64,000 nt of DNA from Streptomyces beigongshangae (lineage in GTDB: Bacteria > Actinomycetota > Actinomycetes > Streptomycetales > Streptomycetaceae), in contig NZ_JAHKJW010000003.1 in assembly GCF_019710745.1 (NCBI RefSeq), positions 100,201 to 164,200 on the forward strand. The letters run 5' to 3'. The notes beneath the pieces are model-generated. The model did no database searches and was not told where the DNA came from. It worked only from the letters and a program-made list of their open reading frames with translations. The translations under genes were made by a program, and so were the position numbers. Below, piece after piece: positions 53,848 through 62,642 of the stretch; position 1 is the first letter of the stretch, and every line of letters starts with the position of its first letter.

Positions 53848-54411
53848 GTGCCCAACACTCCCCCTTCCGCCCCTTCCGCCCCGTCCGTGCATGCTGAGGG
53901 GGTGAGCAACGACGAGTTCCGCGCCGCCATGTCCCGGCTGGCCGCCGGTGTGGTCCTGGTGACCGCGCACGAGCGGCAGTCCGACCCGGACGGCCCGAGC
54001 GGTGAGGACGTGGGCATGACGGCGACCTCCTTCATGTCCGTGTCCCTCGATCCGCCCCTTGTACTCATCGGTCTGCGCGAGGGCTCCCGGATGGACGACC
54101 TGCTGGACGAACAACCCCTGTGGGCAGTGTCTTTGCTCTCCGAGAAGCAGAGCTCCGTCGCGAGCCGGTTCGCCATGAAGAACCGCATCTCGGACCGCCT
54201 CCTCTTCGCGGACGTGCCGTACGTCCGCGGGGAGGCGTCCGGAGCGCCGCTGCTGGACGGCGCCCTGGCCACCCTGGAGTGCCGTACCGAGCAGCGGGTG
54301 ACGGCGGGCGACCACACCCTGGTGATCGGCCGGGTACTGACGTCCGCCCTGCCGGGCGCGGACGCCGGCCCGCTCACGTATTTCCGCGGCCGCTACCGGC
54401 GACTGGGCTAG
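53848..54411 (+). CDS. Flavin reductase-like FMN-binding protein
   Basis: The 187-residue protein has the flavin-reductase fold: FRAAMSRLAAGVVLVTAHE, MTATSFMSVSLDPPLVLIGL, and HTLVIGRV. It may supply reduced flavin or be an NAD(P)H-FMN reductase. The GTG is 6 nt after TAGCGT (53836-53841), so probably leaderless; GTG 53902 is another option. The region 53669-53847 upstream has no gene. Confidence 0.85.
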   Translation: MPNTPPSAPSAPSVHAEGVSNDEFRAAMSRLAAGVVLVTAHERQSDPDGPSGEDVGMTATSFMSVSLDPPLVLIGLREGSRMDDLLDEQPLWAVSLLSEKQSSVASRFAMKNRISDRLLFADVPYVRGEASGAPLLDGALATLECRTEQRVTAGDHTLVIGRVLTSALPGADAGPLTYFRGRYRRLG

Positions 54412-54761
54412 CGGCGGGTGTTCCCGGGGGAATGCGGCCGTACGCGACCATGGAACTGCGTACGACCGCGAAACCGTGTACGACCGTGAAGGCGTCGCCC
54501 TCCACCCGCACGGCCGCAAGCACCCGCCCGCATTCGGGAACGGGAAGATTCCCGCGGCCCCCCACCCCGGTCCGCTTTCCTCCGGCCTTTTCTTCCACCG
54601 CCAGAAAACCGTGCGGCGAACACAACTCCACATTCTCACCCGAGAACTGACAGGGCGACAGCAAAAAGCAAAGCCCGAGGCATCCACCCCGACCCGCTCT
54701 CAGCCCTCGGCCTCGCCCTTGCCCCCGGCCTTCGCCCCGACGCCCGGCCTTCGCCCCCGGC
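54412..54761. other. Intergenic region without a supportable gene
   Basis: The 350 bp between the convergent flavin reductase and arfB genes contain repeated GTACGACC and GCCCGGCCTTCGCCCC-type motifs, and a relatively A-rich patch (54640-54680). I see no gene or clear terminator. Confidence 0.5.
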
Positions 54762-55190
54762 TCAGCCCCAGTCGCGCCCGGAACGCCCCCGCTTCGTGTC
54801 GCCCCGCTGCTTCTTCTCACGGAGCCGGCGCTCGTTGATCCCCCGCGGGACACGGGTGGCCCGGCGGGGCCTGGGCGGCGGCGCGCTCGCCTCGGCGAGC
54901 AGCGCGGCGAGCCGGACGGCCGCCGCCTCCCGGTTGCGCCACTGCGACCGGTGCTCGGAGGCGCGCACGGCGACGACCCCGTCGACCAGCCGGTCGGCGA
55001 GTCTCGCGAGCGCCCGCTCCTTCCACACCGGCGGCAGCGCCTCCGTCTTCGCGAGGTCGAAGCGGAGCTCCACCTGCGAGTCGGTCGTGTTGACGTGCTG
55101 GCCACCGGGCCCGGAGGAACGCGAGAAACGCCACATGAGCTCGGCCTCGGGCAGGGAGACGGAGCCGCGGATGGCGTAGGGACCGGACAT
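54762..55190 (-). CDS. arfB: Peptidyl-tRNA hydrolase ArfB-type ribosome rescue factor
   Basis: The 142-residue protein has the class-I release factor GGQ motif (29-31) in SRSSGPGGQHVNTTDSQVEL and a basic C-terminal tail (RGINERRLREKKQRGDTKRG) as in ArfB/YaeJ. It rescues stalled ribosomes by hydrolysing peptidyl-tRNA. ATG 55190 is used. It is divergent from terD. Confidence 0.9.
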   Translation of the reverse strand: MSGPYAIRGSVSLPEAELMWRFSRSSGPGGQHVNTTDSQVELRFDLAKTEALPPVWKERALARLADRLVDGVVAVRASEHRSQWRNREAAAVRLAALLAEASAPPPRPRRATRVPRGINERRLREKKQRGDTKRGRSGRDWG

Positions 55191-55337
55191 GGCCCCATGG
55201 TCCCCCGCCCGGCCACCCACGTCACCCGCTTTTCACCGGCGCCCCCGCCCTCGCCCGCCTCCCCCCGCGCCACGGGTAAAGAAAGTAAAGAGGAGCGGAA
55301 CCCTGGAGACCCCCTTCGGCGTTCACAGGGTGGCGGT

Positions 55338-55358
55338 AGCTTCGTCCCGTACGAAGCT
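55338..55358 (+). promoter_or_regulatory. Hairpin upstream of terD
   Basis: AGCTTCGT-CCCGT-ACGAAGCT is a perfect 8-bp stem, 57 nt before terD. TAGCTT at its left edge may be a -10 box. Confidence 0.5.
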
Positions 55359-55414
55359 GTCGCGCAGCACCGCACGACCCGTACGTACAAAAAACAAGGG
55401 AAGGACTCCCCACA

Positions 55415-55990
55415 ATGGCTGTAAGCCTGTCCAAGGGTGGCAACGTCTCGCTCACCAAGGAGGCTCCGGGCCTGACCGCCGTCACCGTGGGCCTCGGCTG
55501 GGACGTCCGCTCCACCACGGGAACCGACTTCGACCTGGACGCCTCGGCCATCGCGGTCAACGCCGAGGGCAAGGTCTACTCGGACGCCCACTTCATCTTC
55601 TTCAACAACAAGCAGACCCCGGACCAGACGATCGTCCACACGGGCGACAACCGGACGGGTGAAGGCGCCGGCGACGACGAGGCGATCAACGTCAACCTCG
55701 CGGGCCTCCCCGCCGACATCGACAAGATCGTCTTCCCGGTCTCGATCTACGACGCGGAGACCCGCTCGCAGAACTTCGGCCAGGTCCGCAACGCGTACAT
55801 CCGCATCGTGAACCAGGCCGGCGGCGCCGAGATCGCCCGCTACGACCTCTCGGAGGACGCGGCCACGGAGACGGCCATGGTCTTCGGCGAGCTGTACCGC
55901 AACGGCGCCGAGTGGAAGTTCCGCGCGGTGGGCCAGGGCTACGCGGCCGGCCTCGCGGGCATCGCCAAGGACTTCGGCGTCAACGTCTGA
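55415..55990 (+). CDS. TerD-family protein
   Basis: The 191-residue protein has [38 protein letters not shown] and [26 protein letters not shown], the typical TerD calcium-binding pattern. In Streptomyces such proteins affect differentiation and stress. AGGGAAGGA precedes ATG 55415. A strong terminator follows. Confidence 0.92.
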   Translation: MAVSLSKGGNVSLTKEAPGLTAVTVGLGWDVRSTTGTDFDLDASAIAVNAEGKVYSDAHFIFFNNKQTPDQTIVHTGDNRTGEGAGDDEAINVNLAGLPADIDKIVFPVSIYDAETRSQNFGQVRNAYIRIVNQAGGAEIARYDLSEDAATETAMVFGELYRNGAEWKFRAVGQGYAAGLAGIAKDFGVNV

Positions 55991-56020
55991 TCCGGGCGCA
56001 CCCCGCACCCGCACGACACA

Positions 56021-56063
56021 CGGAGGGCCCCCGGCCCGGCTGCGGCCGGCCGGGGGCCCTCCG
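56021..56063 (+). terminator. Terminator after terD
   Basis: CGGAGGGCCCCCGGCC and GGCCGGGGGCCCTCCG form a perfect 16-bp stem with an 11-nt loop, 30 nt after the stop. Confidence 0.9.
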
Positions 56064-56082
56064 CGCTCCCTCCCCCGTGTGA

Positions 56083-56252
56083 TCCCCGAACCACGCGTTC
56101 CACGCCCTCAGCGGTGACTTCCCCGACCGGGCCGACCTGGACCCCTGGATCGGCCTGCTGCCGGTCGACGCCCCCCCCCAGCACGGCAAGCGCAAAACCC
56201 TGCACGCCCCCTTGCCCTCCCGGACCTCGCCGTCCCAGACCTCGCCGCCCTA
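56083..56252 (+). pseudogene. Possible gene remnant, no start codon
   Basis: After an in-frame TGA at about 56081 the sequence codes NHAFHALSGDFPDRADLDPW and then IGLLPVDAPPQHGKRKTLHA before a stop near 56252. It reads like a real protein, but no ATG or GTG lies in front. It may be the 3' end of a deleted gene. The family is not recognised. Confidence 0.3.
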
Positions 56253-57647
56253 GACCTCGCCGGGCCGCCCTTCCCCATGGAGCCAGCTCCTCCAGATCCC
56301 CGCGAAATCCTCGCCCGGCGCCTTCGCCTCCACATAGGCGGTGAAGTCACCGGTGTCCGCGTTGCCGTGCCGGCGCTCGGCGGCCCAGCCCCGCAGGATG
56401 TCCCGGAACACCCGGTCACCGACCGTCCGGCGCACCTCGTGCAGCACCATGGCGCCCCGCTCGTAGACGGGCCTGCCGGAGATGTGGGCGGCGCTCGGCG
56501 GCCGGGCGGGGGGAAAGGCCCAGACGGCGTCGTCGTCCGCCTCCTTGTCGAAGTGGTCGCCCGCGTACAGCCGGTCGAAGACCTCCTGGGCGGTGTCCCC
56601 GCCGTGGTCCTCGCCCCACAGCCACTCGGCGTACGTCGCGAAGCCCTCGTTCAGCCACATGTCGCGCCACGACCCGGGGGTGACGGAGTTCCCGTACCAC
56701 TGGTGGGCGAGCTCGTGGACGAGGAGCTCCACACTCGGAGCGCCGGGGAACACGGGCCGGTTCTGGGTCTCCAGGGCGTACCCCGCATCACCCTTCCGCT
56801 CCACGATCGCCCCGGTGGACAAGAAGGGATACGCCCCGAACGTCCGCTCGCCCCACGCCACGATCTCGGGAATCCGCCCCAGCACCTTCTCGCTCGCCGC
56901 GTCCTGCCCGGGATCCACCGCCACGTACACGGGCAGCCCTCCGGCGGTCCGCGAACGGCGGATCCGGAACTCCCCCACGGCCACGGTCGCCACGTAGGAA
57001 GCCATCGGCTCCCCGACACGCCACTCGTGGACGGCCCTCCCGTCCACCACCGTCTCCTTCCTCAACTCCCCGTTGGAGACGGCCCGCAGCCCCTCGGGCA
57101 CGGCGACGGTGATGTCGTACGTGGCCTTGTCGCCCGGATGATGGTTCCCGGGGAACCAGGCCATGCCCCCGACCGGCTGCCCGAGCGCCACAGCCCCGTC
57201 CCCGGTAGGCAGCCACCCCTCCTCGGAACCGTCCGGATCACGAATGACCTCGGGAACCCCGGAGTAACGGACGACCACGACGAAAACACGCCCCTCCCCC
57301 ACCCCACCCCGGGGCCGGACGGTCACCTCGCCCCCACGCCGTTCGAACCGCGCGGCCTCACCCCCGACCTCGACCGACTCGACCTCCATCCCCACGAAGT
57401 CAAGATTGAACGCGCGCAGATCCTCCTCCGCCCGCGCCACGATCACGGCCTCCCCCACCAGCCACCGCGTCCCGGGCTCGTAGTCGAGCGTGAGCCCGTA
57501 ATGCGTGACGTCGTACCCCCCGGTCCCGGAAGCAGGAAAATACGGATCGCCCACTCCACCACTCCCCGCCCCACCACTCCCCACGCCGCCACAACCCACA
57601 AGAACAAACACCACCAGAAAAGCAACAAGCCGCTCAAACCGGCGCAC
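56250..57647 (-). CDS. M1-family metallopeptidase (lipoprotein)
   Basis: The 465-residue protein has a lipoprotein signal peptide (LVGCGG), an N-terminal beta domain and the zinc site HELAHQW (311-317) with the third ligand Glu334 in WLNEGFATYAEW. The upstream GAMEN exopeptidase motif is not clear. It should be a surface aminopeptidase. GTG 57647 is chosen because GGGGGAGGAG lies just upstream. Confidence 0.85.
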   Translation of the reverse strand: MRRFERLVAFLVVFVLVGCGGVGSGGAGSGGVGDPYFPASGTGGYDVTHYGLTLDYEPGTRWLVGEAVIVARAEEDLRAFNLDFVGMEVESVEVGGEAARFERRGGEVTVRPRGGVGEGRVFVVVVRYSGVPEVIRDPDGSEEGWLPTGDGAVALGQPVGGMAWFPGNHHPGDKATYDITVAVPEGLRAVSNGELRKETVVDGRAVHEWRVGEPMASYVATVAVGEFRIRRSRTAGGLPVYVAVDPGQDAASEKVLGRIPEIVAWGERTFGAYPFLSTGAIVERKGDAGYALETQNRPVFPGAPSVELLVHELAHQWYGNSVTPGSWRDMWLNEGFATYAEWLWGEDHGGDTAQEVFDRLYAGDHFDKEADDDAVWAFPPARPPSAAHISGRPVYERGAMVLHEVRRTVGDRVFRDILRGWAAERRHGNADTGDFTAYVEAKAPGEDFAGIWRSWLHGEGRPGEV

Positions 57648-57684
57648 AACTCCTCCCCCGACGCGACGTGACACCATCACCCAC

Positions 57685-58185
57685 GTGCTCGACATCGGCT
57701 ACGCCCTCTCCTCCCGCTTCCCGGACCCCCCGCAGACCGACTACCGCCGCGCGGACGTCCACGCCCTGCGCCACGACCTGTTCTGCGGAGATGTCTACCT
57801 CGCCGACACCAGGACGGACCGGGAGCTGTCCACAGCCTGGGGATGGGTACCGGTGCTCGACTTCGCGTGGGCCCTGTGCGACATCGCCGAACAACTCGAC
57901 CAGGATCCCCTGGGCAGCCGGGCCTCCCGCCCCCAGCACGCCGAACTGGACTTCACCGAGTCCACGGACCGCATGCTCTTCGAGCGCCGCTTCGGATGGG
58001 TCGACATCGAGTCCGACTGGATGCCCGGCGACGAGCCCCCGCTCACCTTCTCCCACACCGAACTGCGCCGGGAGGCCCGCGACTTCCTCCACGACCTCCT
58101 GGCGGACCTGACCGACCTCCACGAGGGGCTCCGCGACAACCCGGCGATCTGGACCCTGGAAGCCCGCTTCCCCAGACTCCCCTGA
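57685..58185 (+). CDS. Hypothetical protein
   Basis: The 166-residue acidic protein begins VLDIGYALSSRFPDPPQTDY and contains WGWVPVLDFAWALCDIAEQLD. It resembles a soluble actinobacterial hypothetical; the function is unknown. GTG 57685 lacks a ribosome-binding site. It is 37 bp from the divergent peptidase gene. Confidence 0.65.
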   Translation: MLDIGYALSSRFPDPPQTDYRRADVHALRHDLFCGDVYLADTRTDRELSTAWGWVPVLDFAWALCDIAEQLDQDPLGSRASRPQHAELDFTESTDRMLFERRFGWVDIESDWMPGDEPPLTFSHTELRREARDFLHDLLADLTDLHEGLRDNPAIWTLEARFPRLP

Positions 58186-58242
58186 ACACCCTCGGGCCCG
58201 GCCCGGCCCCGCCCGGCCCGCAGTCGGCGACGTCACGGGAGC

Positions 58243-58357
58243 GGGCCGTGCCGGTACGTCGAAAGTCCGCCGCGTAGGGCTCCTCCTGGAAACGGAACCC
58301 TCAGAAACCTACGGCCGGACACCCGGTGGCGGCGGACTCGACGTACCGGCACGGCCC
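58243..58357. repeat. 115-bp long inverted repeat, MITE-like
   Basis: The arms 58243-58273 and 58329-58357 are complementary across 29 bp, except for a 2-nt bulge. They contain GCCGTGCCGGTACGTCGA and its complement. The 55-bp interior begins GTAGGGCTCC and contains CCTAC. It lies between convergent genes. I see no target-site duplication. Confidence 0.8.
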
Positions 58358-58385
58358 CGACCCCACCACCGCCCGGACGGACGCC

Positions 58386-58465
58386 ACCCCTCAGCACCCG
58401 CCCTCAGCACTCACCCCTCAGCACCCGCCCTCAGCACTCACCCCTCAGCACTCACCCCTCAACCC
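58386..58465. repeat. 13/14-bp tandem repeat
   Basis: CCCCTCAGCACCCG and CCCTCAGCACTCA alternate for about five units and end inside the 3' end of the pentapeptide gene. Confidence 0.8.
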
Positions 58466-59165
58466 CCACCACCCGAACCCCCACCTCCGCGGCGAACACC
58501 CCCGCCAGATCCAGCAACTGCGCCGGACTGATCACCGCCCCCGCCAACCGGTCGACCCCGCGCGCGAACCCCACCTCCGCCGCCCGCCGCAGATCCACGT
58601 CCGTCAGCGACACCCCGCTGAAGTCCGCCTCCTTCAGCACGGAGTCCACGAACTCCACCCGCTCCAGCCGGGCACCCCCGAAGTCCGGCTCGACGAGCAC
58701 GCACCCCTCGAACACCACATCCCGGATCCGCGCCTCCCGCAGATTCAGAAAATCGATCTTCCCCCCACGGAACACGACCCGCTCCAGCACGGCCCCGTGC
58801 AACTGCACCCCGCCCAACCGCGCGTCGACCACCTCCACGTCCCGGAAGGCCGCCGACCCGAGGTCCGTACCGACCCCGCGCAGCCCCGTCAGCATGGAGT
58901 CCAGCACCCGCACATGGTGCAGCCGCGTCCCGTCGACCGCGCACCCCGTCAACGCGCAGTCCATGAACCGCGCACCCCCGCCGTCCTGCCCCGCGAAGTC
59001 CACGTCGGTGAACCGCAGCCCGTCGTAGTCCCCGTCCGGCTCCAGCTCCCCACCCCCGTACGGCTCCAGCGCAGGCAACCGCACCTCGGGCCGCCGCGCC
59101 CCCTTCACCCCAGCGCCCTTCTTCACCCCTGCGCCGGCCTTCACCGCTCTACGTGCCACAACCAT
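58452..59165 (-). CDS. Pentapeptide-repeat protein
   Basis: The 237-residue protein has about 25 degenerate A(D/N)LxX-type pentapeptides (ARFMDCALTGCAVDGTRLHH, RLERVEFVDSVLKEADFSGV) after a basic N-terminus. Such proteins form a right-handed beta-helix; some mimic DNA and protect gyrase, but the role here is unknown. ATG 59165 is preceded by a G-rich stretch. It is 35 bp downstream of the aminoglycoside-kinase-like gene. Confidence 0.85.
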   Translation of the reverse strand: MVVARRAVKAGAGVKKGAGVKGARRPEVRLPALEPYGGGELEPDGDYDGLRFTDVDFAGQDGGGARFMDCALTGCAVDGTRLHHVRVLDSMLTGLRGVGTDLGSAAFRDVEVVDARLGGVQLHGAVLERVVFRGGKIDFLNLREARIRDVVFEGCVLVEPDFGGARLERVEFVDSVLKEADFSGVSLTDVDLRRAAEVGFARGVDRLAGAVISPAQLLDLAGVFAAEVGVRVVGVEG

Positions 59166-59200
59166 CCCCCCATCCTGCCCCCCACGGCCCACGGCAGCCC

Positions 59201-60040
59201 TCAACGCCCCAACAACATCCGCGCGACAGCGACCTGCCCGACGTCCAGCCCCGCCCCCGCCCCCGCCCCCGCCCCCTCCTCCACCCGCCACAGCGAGTCC
59301 TGCAGCACCCGCCCCAGCGTCCAGGCACGCGCCCGTTCCCGGTCCACGCCCAGCGTCCGGGTCAGCAGGTCGAAGCGGCGCGTCAGCCGGCCCTCGTCGA
59401 ACCGGTTCCACAGCGCGGGCAGCAACTCGAAGCAGGGATCCCCGGCCAGCGGCTTCGGATCGATGACGAGCCAGGGCTCGCGGCCGGCCGCGAGGACGTT
59501 CCCGAAGTGCAGGTCCCAGTGCAGCAGCCGGTCCCCCGGCTCGTCCGCGACCTCGCGCACGGCCGCCGCGCAGTCCGCCAGCAGCCGTCTGTCGTCGTCC
59601 GCCGCGAGGGACGCGAGCACCCGCGGCAACCGCGCGAACATCCCCGCGACGACACCGTCGAGGCGCCGCAGCCCGGCCGGCGCCGGCACGGCCGTGAGCC
59701 GCGCGAGCAGCCCGGCCAGGACCGCGGTCGCCTCCATCACGTCCGGCACGGCGTCCAACGGCCGGTCCTCGTCGAGCCGCTCCAGCAGCAACGTGCCGCT
59801 CTCCGCGTCCTCCTCCAGCAACCGTACGACCCCGTCGCCGTCCCAGGTCCGCAGCGCGAGCCCTTCACCGGCCGTCTCCTCGTCGACGTCCTGCAGCTTC
59901 AGCGCGGCCCGCGTCCCGTCGGCGCACACCACCGGCAGCACGACCGAGACACGCCCGCTCATCGGCGCGCCCTCCTGCCGCAACCCCCACCGCTCGACGA
60001 ACCGCCCGCCCCGCTCCAGCAGCCGCCCGTGCCCACTCAC
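59201..60040 (-). CDS. APH(6)-like phosphotransferase
   Basis: The 279-residue protein has the kinase Brenner motif HWDLHFGNVL (catalytic Asp176) and VIDPKP (Asp194), and so belongs to the aminoglycoside-phosphotransferase/hydroxyurea kinase family. Its actual substrate is unknown. GTG 60040 has GGAGG upstream. The C-terminus has a Gly-Ala repeat. Confidence 0.8.
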   Translation of the reverse strand: MSGHGRLLERGGRFVERWGLRQEGAPMSGRVSVVLPVVCADGTRAALKLQDVDEETAGEGLALRTWDGDGVVRLLEEDAESGTLLLERLDEDRPLDAVPDVMEATAVLAGLLARLTAVPAPAGLRRLDGVVAGMFARLPRVLASLAADDDRRLLADCAAAVREVADEPGDRLLHWDLHFGNVLAAGREPWLVIDPKPLAGDPCFELLPALWNRFDEGRLTRRFDLLTRTLGVDRERARAWTLGRVLQDSLWRVEEGAGAGAGAGLDVGQVAVARMLLGR

Positions 60041-60123
60041 CCTCGTGTCCTCCACCCGAACCGCCCCCAGACCCTCGCATCCGAAGAAGACACCCACCAC
60101 CCGGAGAAGCTAACGTCTCGCGC

Positions 60124-61590
60124 GTGAGCAGCACGGAGAACGCGGACAACACACCCGGCACACCGGACGGATCCCGCGCCCCCGCCCCCGCCCCCGCCCC
60201 CGCCCCCACGACAAACGGTGACATATCGTTCTGGTACGCCCAGGACGGCCGCCCCTCCCCCCGCACCCCCCTCCCGGGCGACGCGAACGCCGACGTGGTG
60301 ATCGTCGGCGGCGGCTACACCGGCCTGTGGACCGCGTACTACCTGAAGAAGACCGCCCCCTTCCTGCGCATCACCGTCCTGGAACAGCGGTTCTGCGGCT
60401 ACGGCGCCTCAGGCCGCAACGGCGGCTGGCTCTACAACGGCATCGCGGGCCGCGACCGCTACGCGCGCCTGCACGGCCACGAGGCCGCCGTACGCCTCCA
60501 GCAGGCCATGAACGCCACGGTTACCGAGGTCCTCCGCGTCGCCGCACAGGAAGGCATCGAGGCGGACGTCCACCGGGGCGGCGTCCTCGAAGTCGCCCGC
60601 ACCCCCGCCCAGCTGGCACGCCTGAAGACCTTCCACGAGACGGAACTCTCGTACGGCGAGGAGGACCGCGAGCTGTACGGCCCCCGCGAGACCGCCGAGC
60701 GCATCCGGATCGCGGACGCCACCGGTTCGACCTGGACCCCGCACGGCGCCCGCCTGCACCCGGTCAAACTGCTCAAGGGCCTCGCGACCGCCGTCGAGGC
60801 GCTCGGCGTCACGATCCACGAGTCGACACCCGTCACGGAGATCAGGCCCCGGCACGCCGTCACCCCGCACGGCACGGTCCGCGCCCCGTACGTCCTGCGC
60901 TGCACGGAGGGCTTCACGGCCGCCCTGAAGGGCCACCGGCGCACCTGGCTCCCGATGAACTCCTCGATGATCGCCACCGAGCCCCTGACCCCCGCCCAGT
61001 GGGAGTCGGTCGGCTGGGAGGGCCGGGAGACCCTCGGCGACATGGCCCACGCCTACATGTACGCCCAGCGCACCGCCGACGACCGCATCGCGCTCGGCGG
61101 CCGCGGCGTCCCGTACCGCTACGGCTCACGCACGGACGACGACGGCCGTACGCACCCCTCCACGGTCCGGGCCCTGCACGACCTCCTCCGGCGCCTCTTC
61201 CCCCAGCTCCCGGACCTCGCCGTGGCCCACGCCTGGTCCGGCGTCCTCGGCGTGCCCCGCGACTGGTGCGCCTCGGTCACCCTGGACCGCTCCACCGGTC
61301 TCGGCTGGGCCGGCGGCTACGTCGGCTCCGGAGTCGCCACGTCCAACCTCGCCGCCCGCACCCTCCGGGACCTAGTCCAGCAGGACTCGGGCCAGTCCGG
61401 CGCGACCGACCTCACCACGCTCCCCTGGGTCGAACACAAGGTCCGCAAGTGGGAACCCGAACCTTTCCGCTGGCTCGGGGTACACGCCATGTACGCGACG
61501 TACCGGGCCGCCGACCGCCACGAACTCACCACACACGCCGCGCGGTCGTCCCGGATGGCACGCATCGCCGACCGGGTCGCGGGCCGCTGA
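60124..61590 (+). CDS. FAD-dependent amine/amino acid oxidoreductase (DAO type)
   Basis: The 488-residue protein has the FAD site DVVIVGGGYTGLW (58-69), CGYGASGRNGGW and a C-terminal DAO domain with GGYVGSGVATSN. It oxidises an amine or amino acid, perhaps like PuuB or gamma-glutamyl putrescine oxidase. The N-terminus has a Pro-Ala repeat (PAPAPAPAP). The GTG is 7 nt after TAACGT at 60111-60116, so it is probably leaderless. Confidence 0.85.
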   Translation: MSSTENADNTPGTPDGSRAPAPAPAPAPTTNGDISFWYAQDGRPSPRTPLPGDANADVVIVGGGYTGLWTAYYLKKTAPFLRITVLEQRFCGYGASGRNGGWLYNGIAGRDRYARLHGHEAAVRLQQAMNATVTEVLRVAAQEGIEADVHRGGVLEVARTPAQLARLKTFHETELSYGEEDRELYGPRETAERIRIADATGSTWTPHGARLHPVKLLKGLATAVEALGVTIHESTPVTEIRPRHAVTPHGTVRAPYVLRCTEGFTAALKGHRRTWLPMNSSMIATEPLTPAQWESVGWEGRETLGDMAHAYMYAQRTADDRIALGGRGVPYRYGSRTDDDGRTHPSTVRALHDLLRRLFPQLPDLAVAHAWSGVLGVPRDWCASVTLDRSTGLGWAGGYVGSGVATSNLAARTLRDLVQQDSGQSGATDLTTLPWVEHKVRKWEPEPFRWLGVHAMYATYRAADRHELTTHAARSSRMARIADRVAGR

Positions 61591-61615
61591 GAAAAGCTGA
61601 GACAAGGGGAACCCC

Positions 61616-62344
61616 ATGAGCACCGCAGTCATGGACACCGTCCGCTACTCGTCCGACGGTCAGCTCCTCGACATCCACCGCGCCGCCGCCCCGGACGCCC
61701 CGACGGTCCTGCTCTGGCACGGCCGCGGCCCCGCCGAACGGGACGTCCTCGGCGCACTGGCGGCGGAGGTCGCCCGCCTCGGCGCCACCGTCATAGTCCC
61801 CGACTGGCACCCGGACGCCGAGGACGGCGGCCGCCCCCAGCTCGCCGCGTCGCTCCGCTTCACCTGGGACTTCGTACGGAACCCGGAGGAGGTGGTCCTC
61901 GTCGGCTGGTCCCTGGGCGGACGCGCCGCGATGGCCACGGCCCTGCGCCCGGACCCGCCGGAGGGCTGGCGCCCCGCCGCCGTGGTCGGCGTCGCCGCCC
62001 GCTACAACCAGCCCGAGCCGCTGCTCGGCCTGCCCTCCCCGATGGACGTCTGCGCCGACGCCCCTCCCCTGCCCATCCACCTGGTGCACGGCACGCAGGA
62101 CACGGTGTGCGACTTCGCCAACGCGGGCGAGTTCCAGCGCGCCCTGGCGGCCTGCGGCCGCACGGCCCCCCTCACGGAACTGGCCACGGACCACCCGGGC
62201 GCGGTCATGGCCGAGTACTCCCCGGAATGGGGCCGCTGCCGCCCGGCCCACACGGGCCAGGCCCACCGGGAGGGCCTGCGCACGGCCCGGGTGATCGCCC
62301 GGGCGGCGGGCGTCCCCACGCAGAAGGCCCAGGCCGACGACTGA
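61616..62344 (+). CDS. Alpha/beta hydrolase
   Basis: The 242-residue protein has LLWHGRGPAERD, the nucleophile elbow GWSLGG (Ser) and HLVHGTQDTVCD with a late His. It is a dienelactone-hydrolase-like or esterase enzyme of unknown substrate. AAGGGG precedes the ATG, 25 bp after the oxidoreductase stop, so the two probably form an operon. Confidence 0.8.
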   Translation: MSTAVMDTVRYSSDGQLLDIHRAAAPDAPTVLLWHGRGPAERDVLGALAAEVARLGATVIVPDWHPDAEDGGRPQLAASLRFTWDFVRNPEEVVLVGWSLGGRAAMATALRPDPPEGWRPAAVVGVAARYNQPEPLLGLPSPMDVCADAPPLPIHLVHGTQDTVCDFANAGEFQRALAACGRTAPLTELATDHPGAVMAEYSPEWGRCRPAHTGQAHREGLRTARVIARAAGVPTQKAQADD

Positions 62345-62392
62345 CCTGGGCCCTGCGGAACGGCACGGCGATCACCCCGTACCGATGGACGG

Positions 62393-62467
62393 AGCCCCCT
62401 GTCGGATTCGAACCGACGACCTACGCATTACAAGTGCGTTGCTCTGGCCGGACTGAGCTAAGGAGGC
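62393..62467 (-). tRNA. tRNA-Thr (anticodon TGT)
   Basis: The minus-strand RNA folds as a cloverleaf: acceptor GCCUCCU/AGGGGGC, D-loop AGCUCAGUCCGGCCAGAGC, anticodon stem ACGCA/UGCGU with loop CUUGUAA (anticodon UGU) and T-arm CGUCGGUUCGAAUCCGACA. The CCA end is not encoded. Confidence 0.97.
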
Positions 62468-62585
62468 ACCGCGCACAACAACGCCGCACGCGAAAGCGGC
62501 TCCACTGTACACAGACCGCCTCGCTCCGATCCACGCAGTTGCCCTGACAGCGGACCGCGAAATCCGCACGTAACCACCCGCGCAC

Positions 62586-62600
62586 CCGTTCGTTGAACGG
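62586..62600 (+). other. Stem-loop in front of tnpB
   Basis: CCGTTC-GTT-GAACGG, 42 bp before tnpB, could belong to the element's left end. It is not proven. Confidence 0.4.
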
Positions 62601-62642
62601 ACTGACGTGCTGTTCCGAAGATCGGATCGCGAGGGGGGGCTC

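Noticed and set aside
54374..56014. Minus-strand open frame of 546 residues over arfB and terD
   Set aside because: It is antisense to the clearly coding terD frame and has no domain.
57668..58111. Alternative frame at the start of the hypothetical gene beside the M1 peptidase
   Set aside because: Ser/Thr/Arg-rich shadow translation. The 57685 frame has balanced composition.
62393..62467. tRNA-Thr as an integration site of an island
   Set aside because: The TnpB element lies at the tRNA 5' side and no duplicated tRNA end or integrase is visible.
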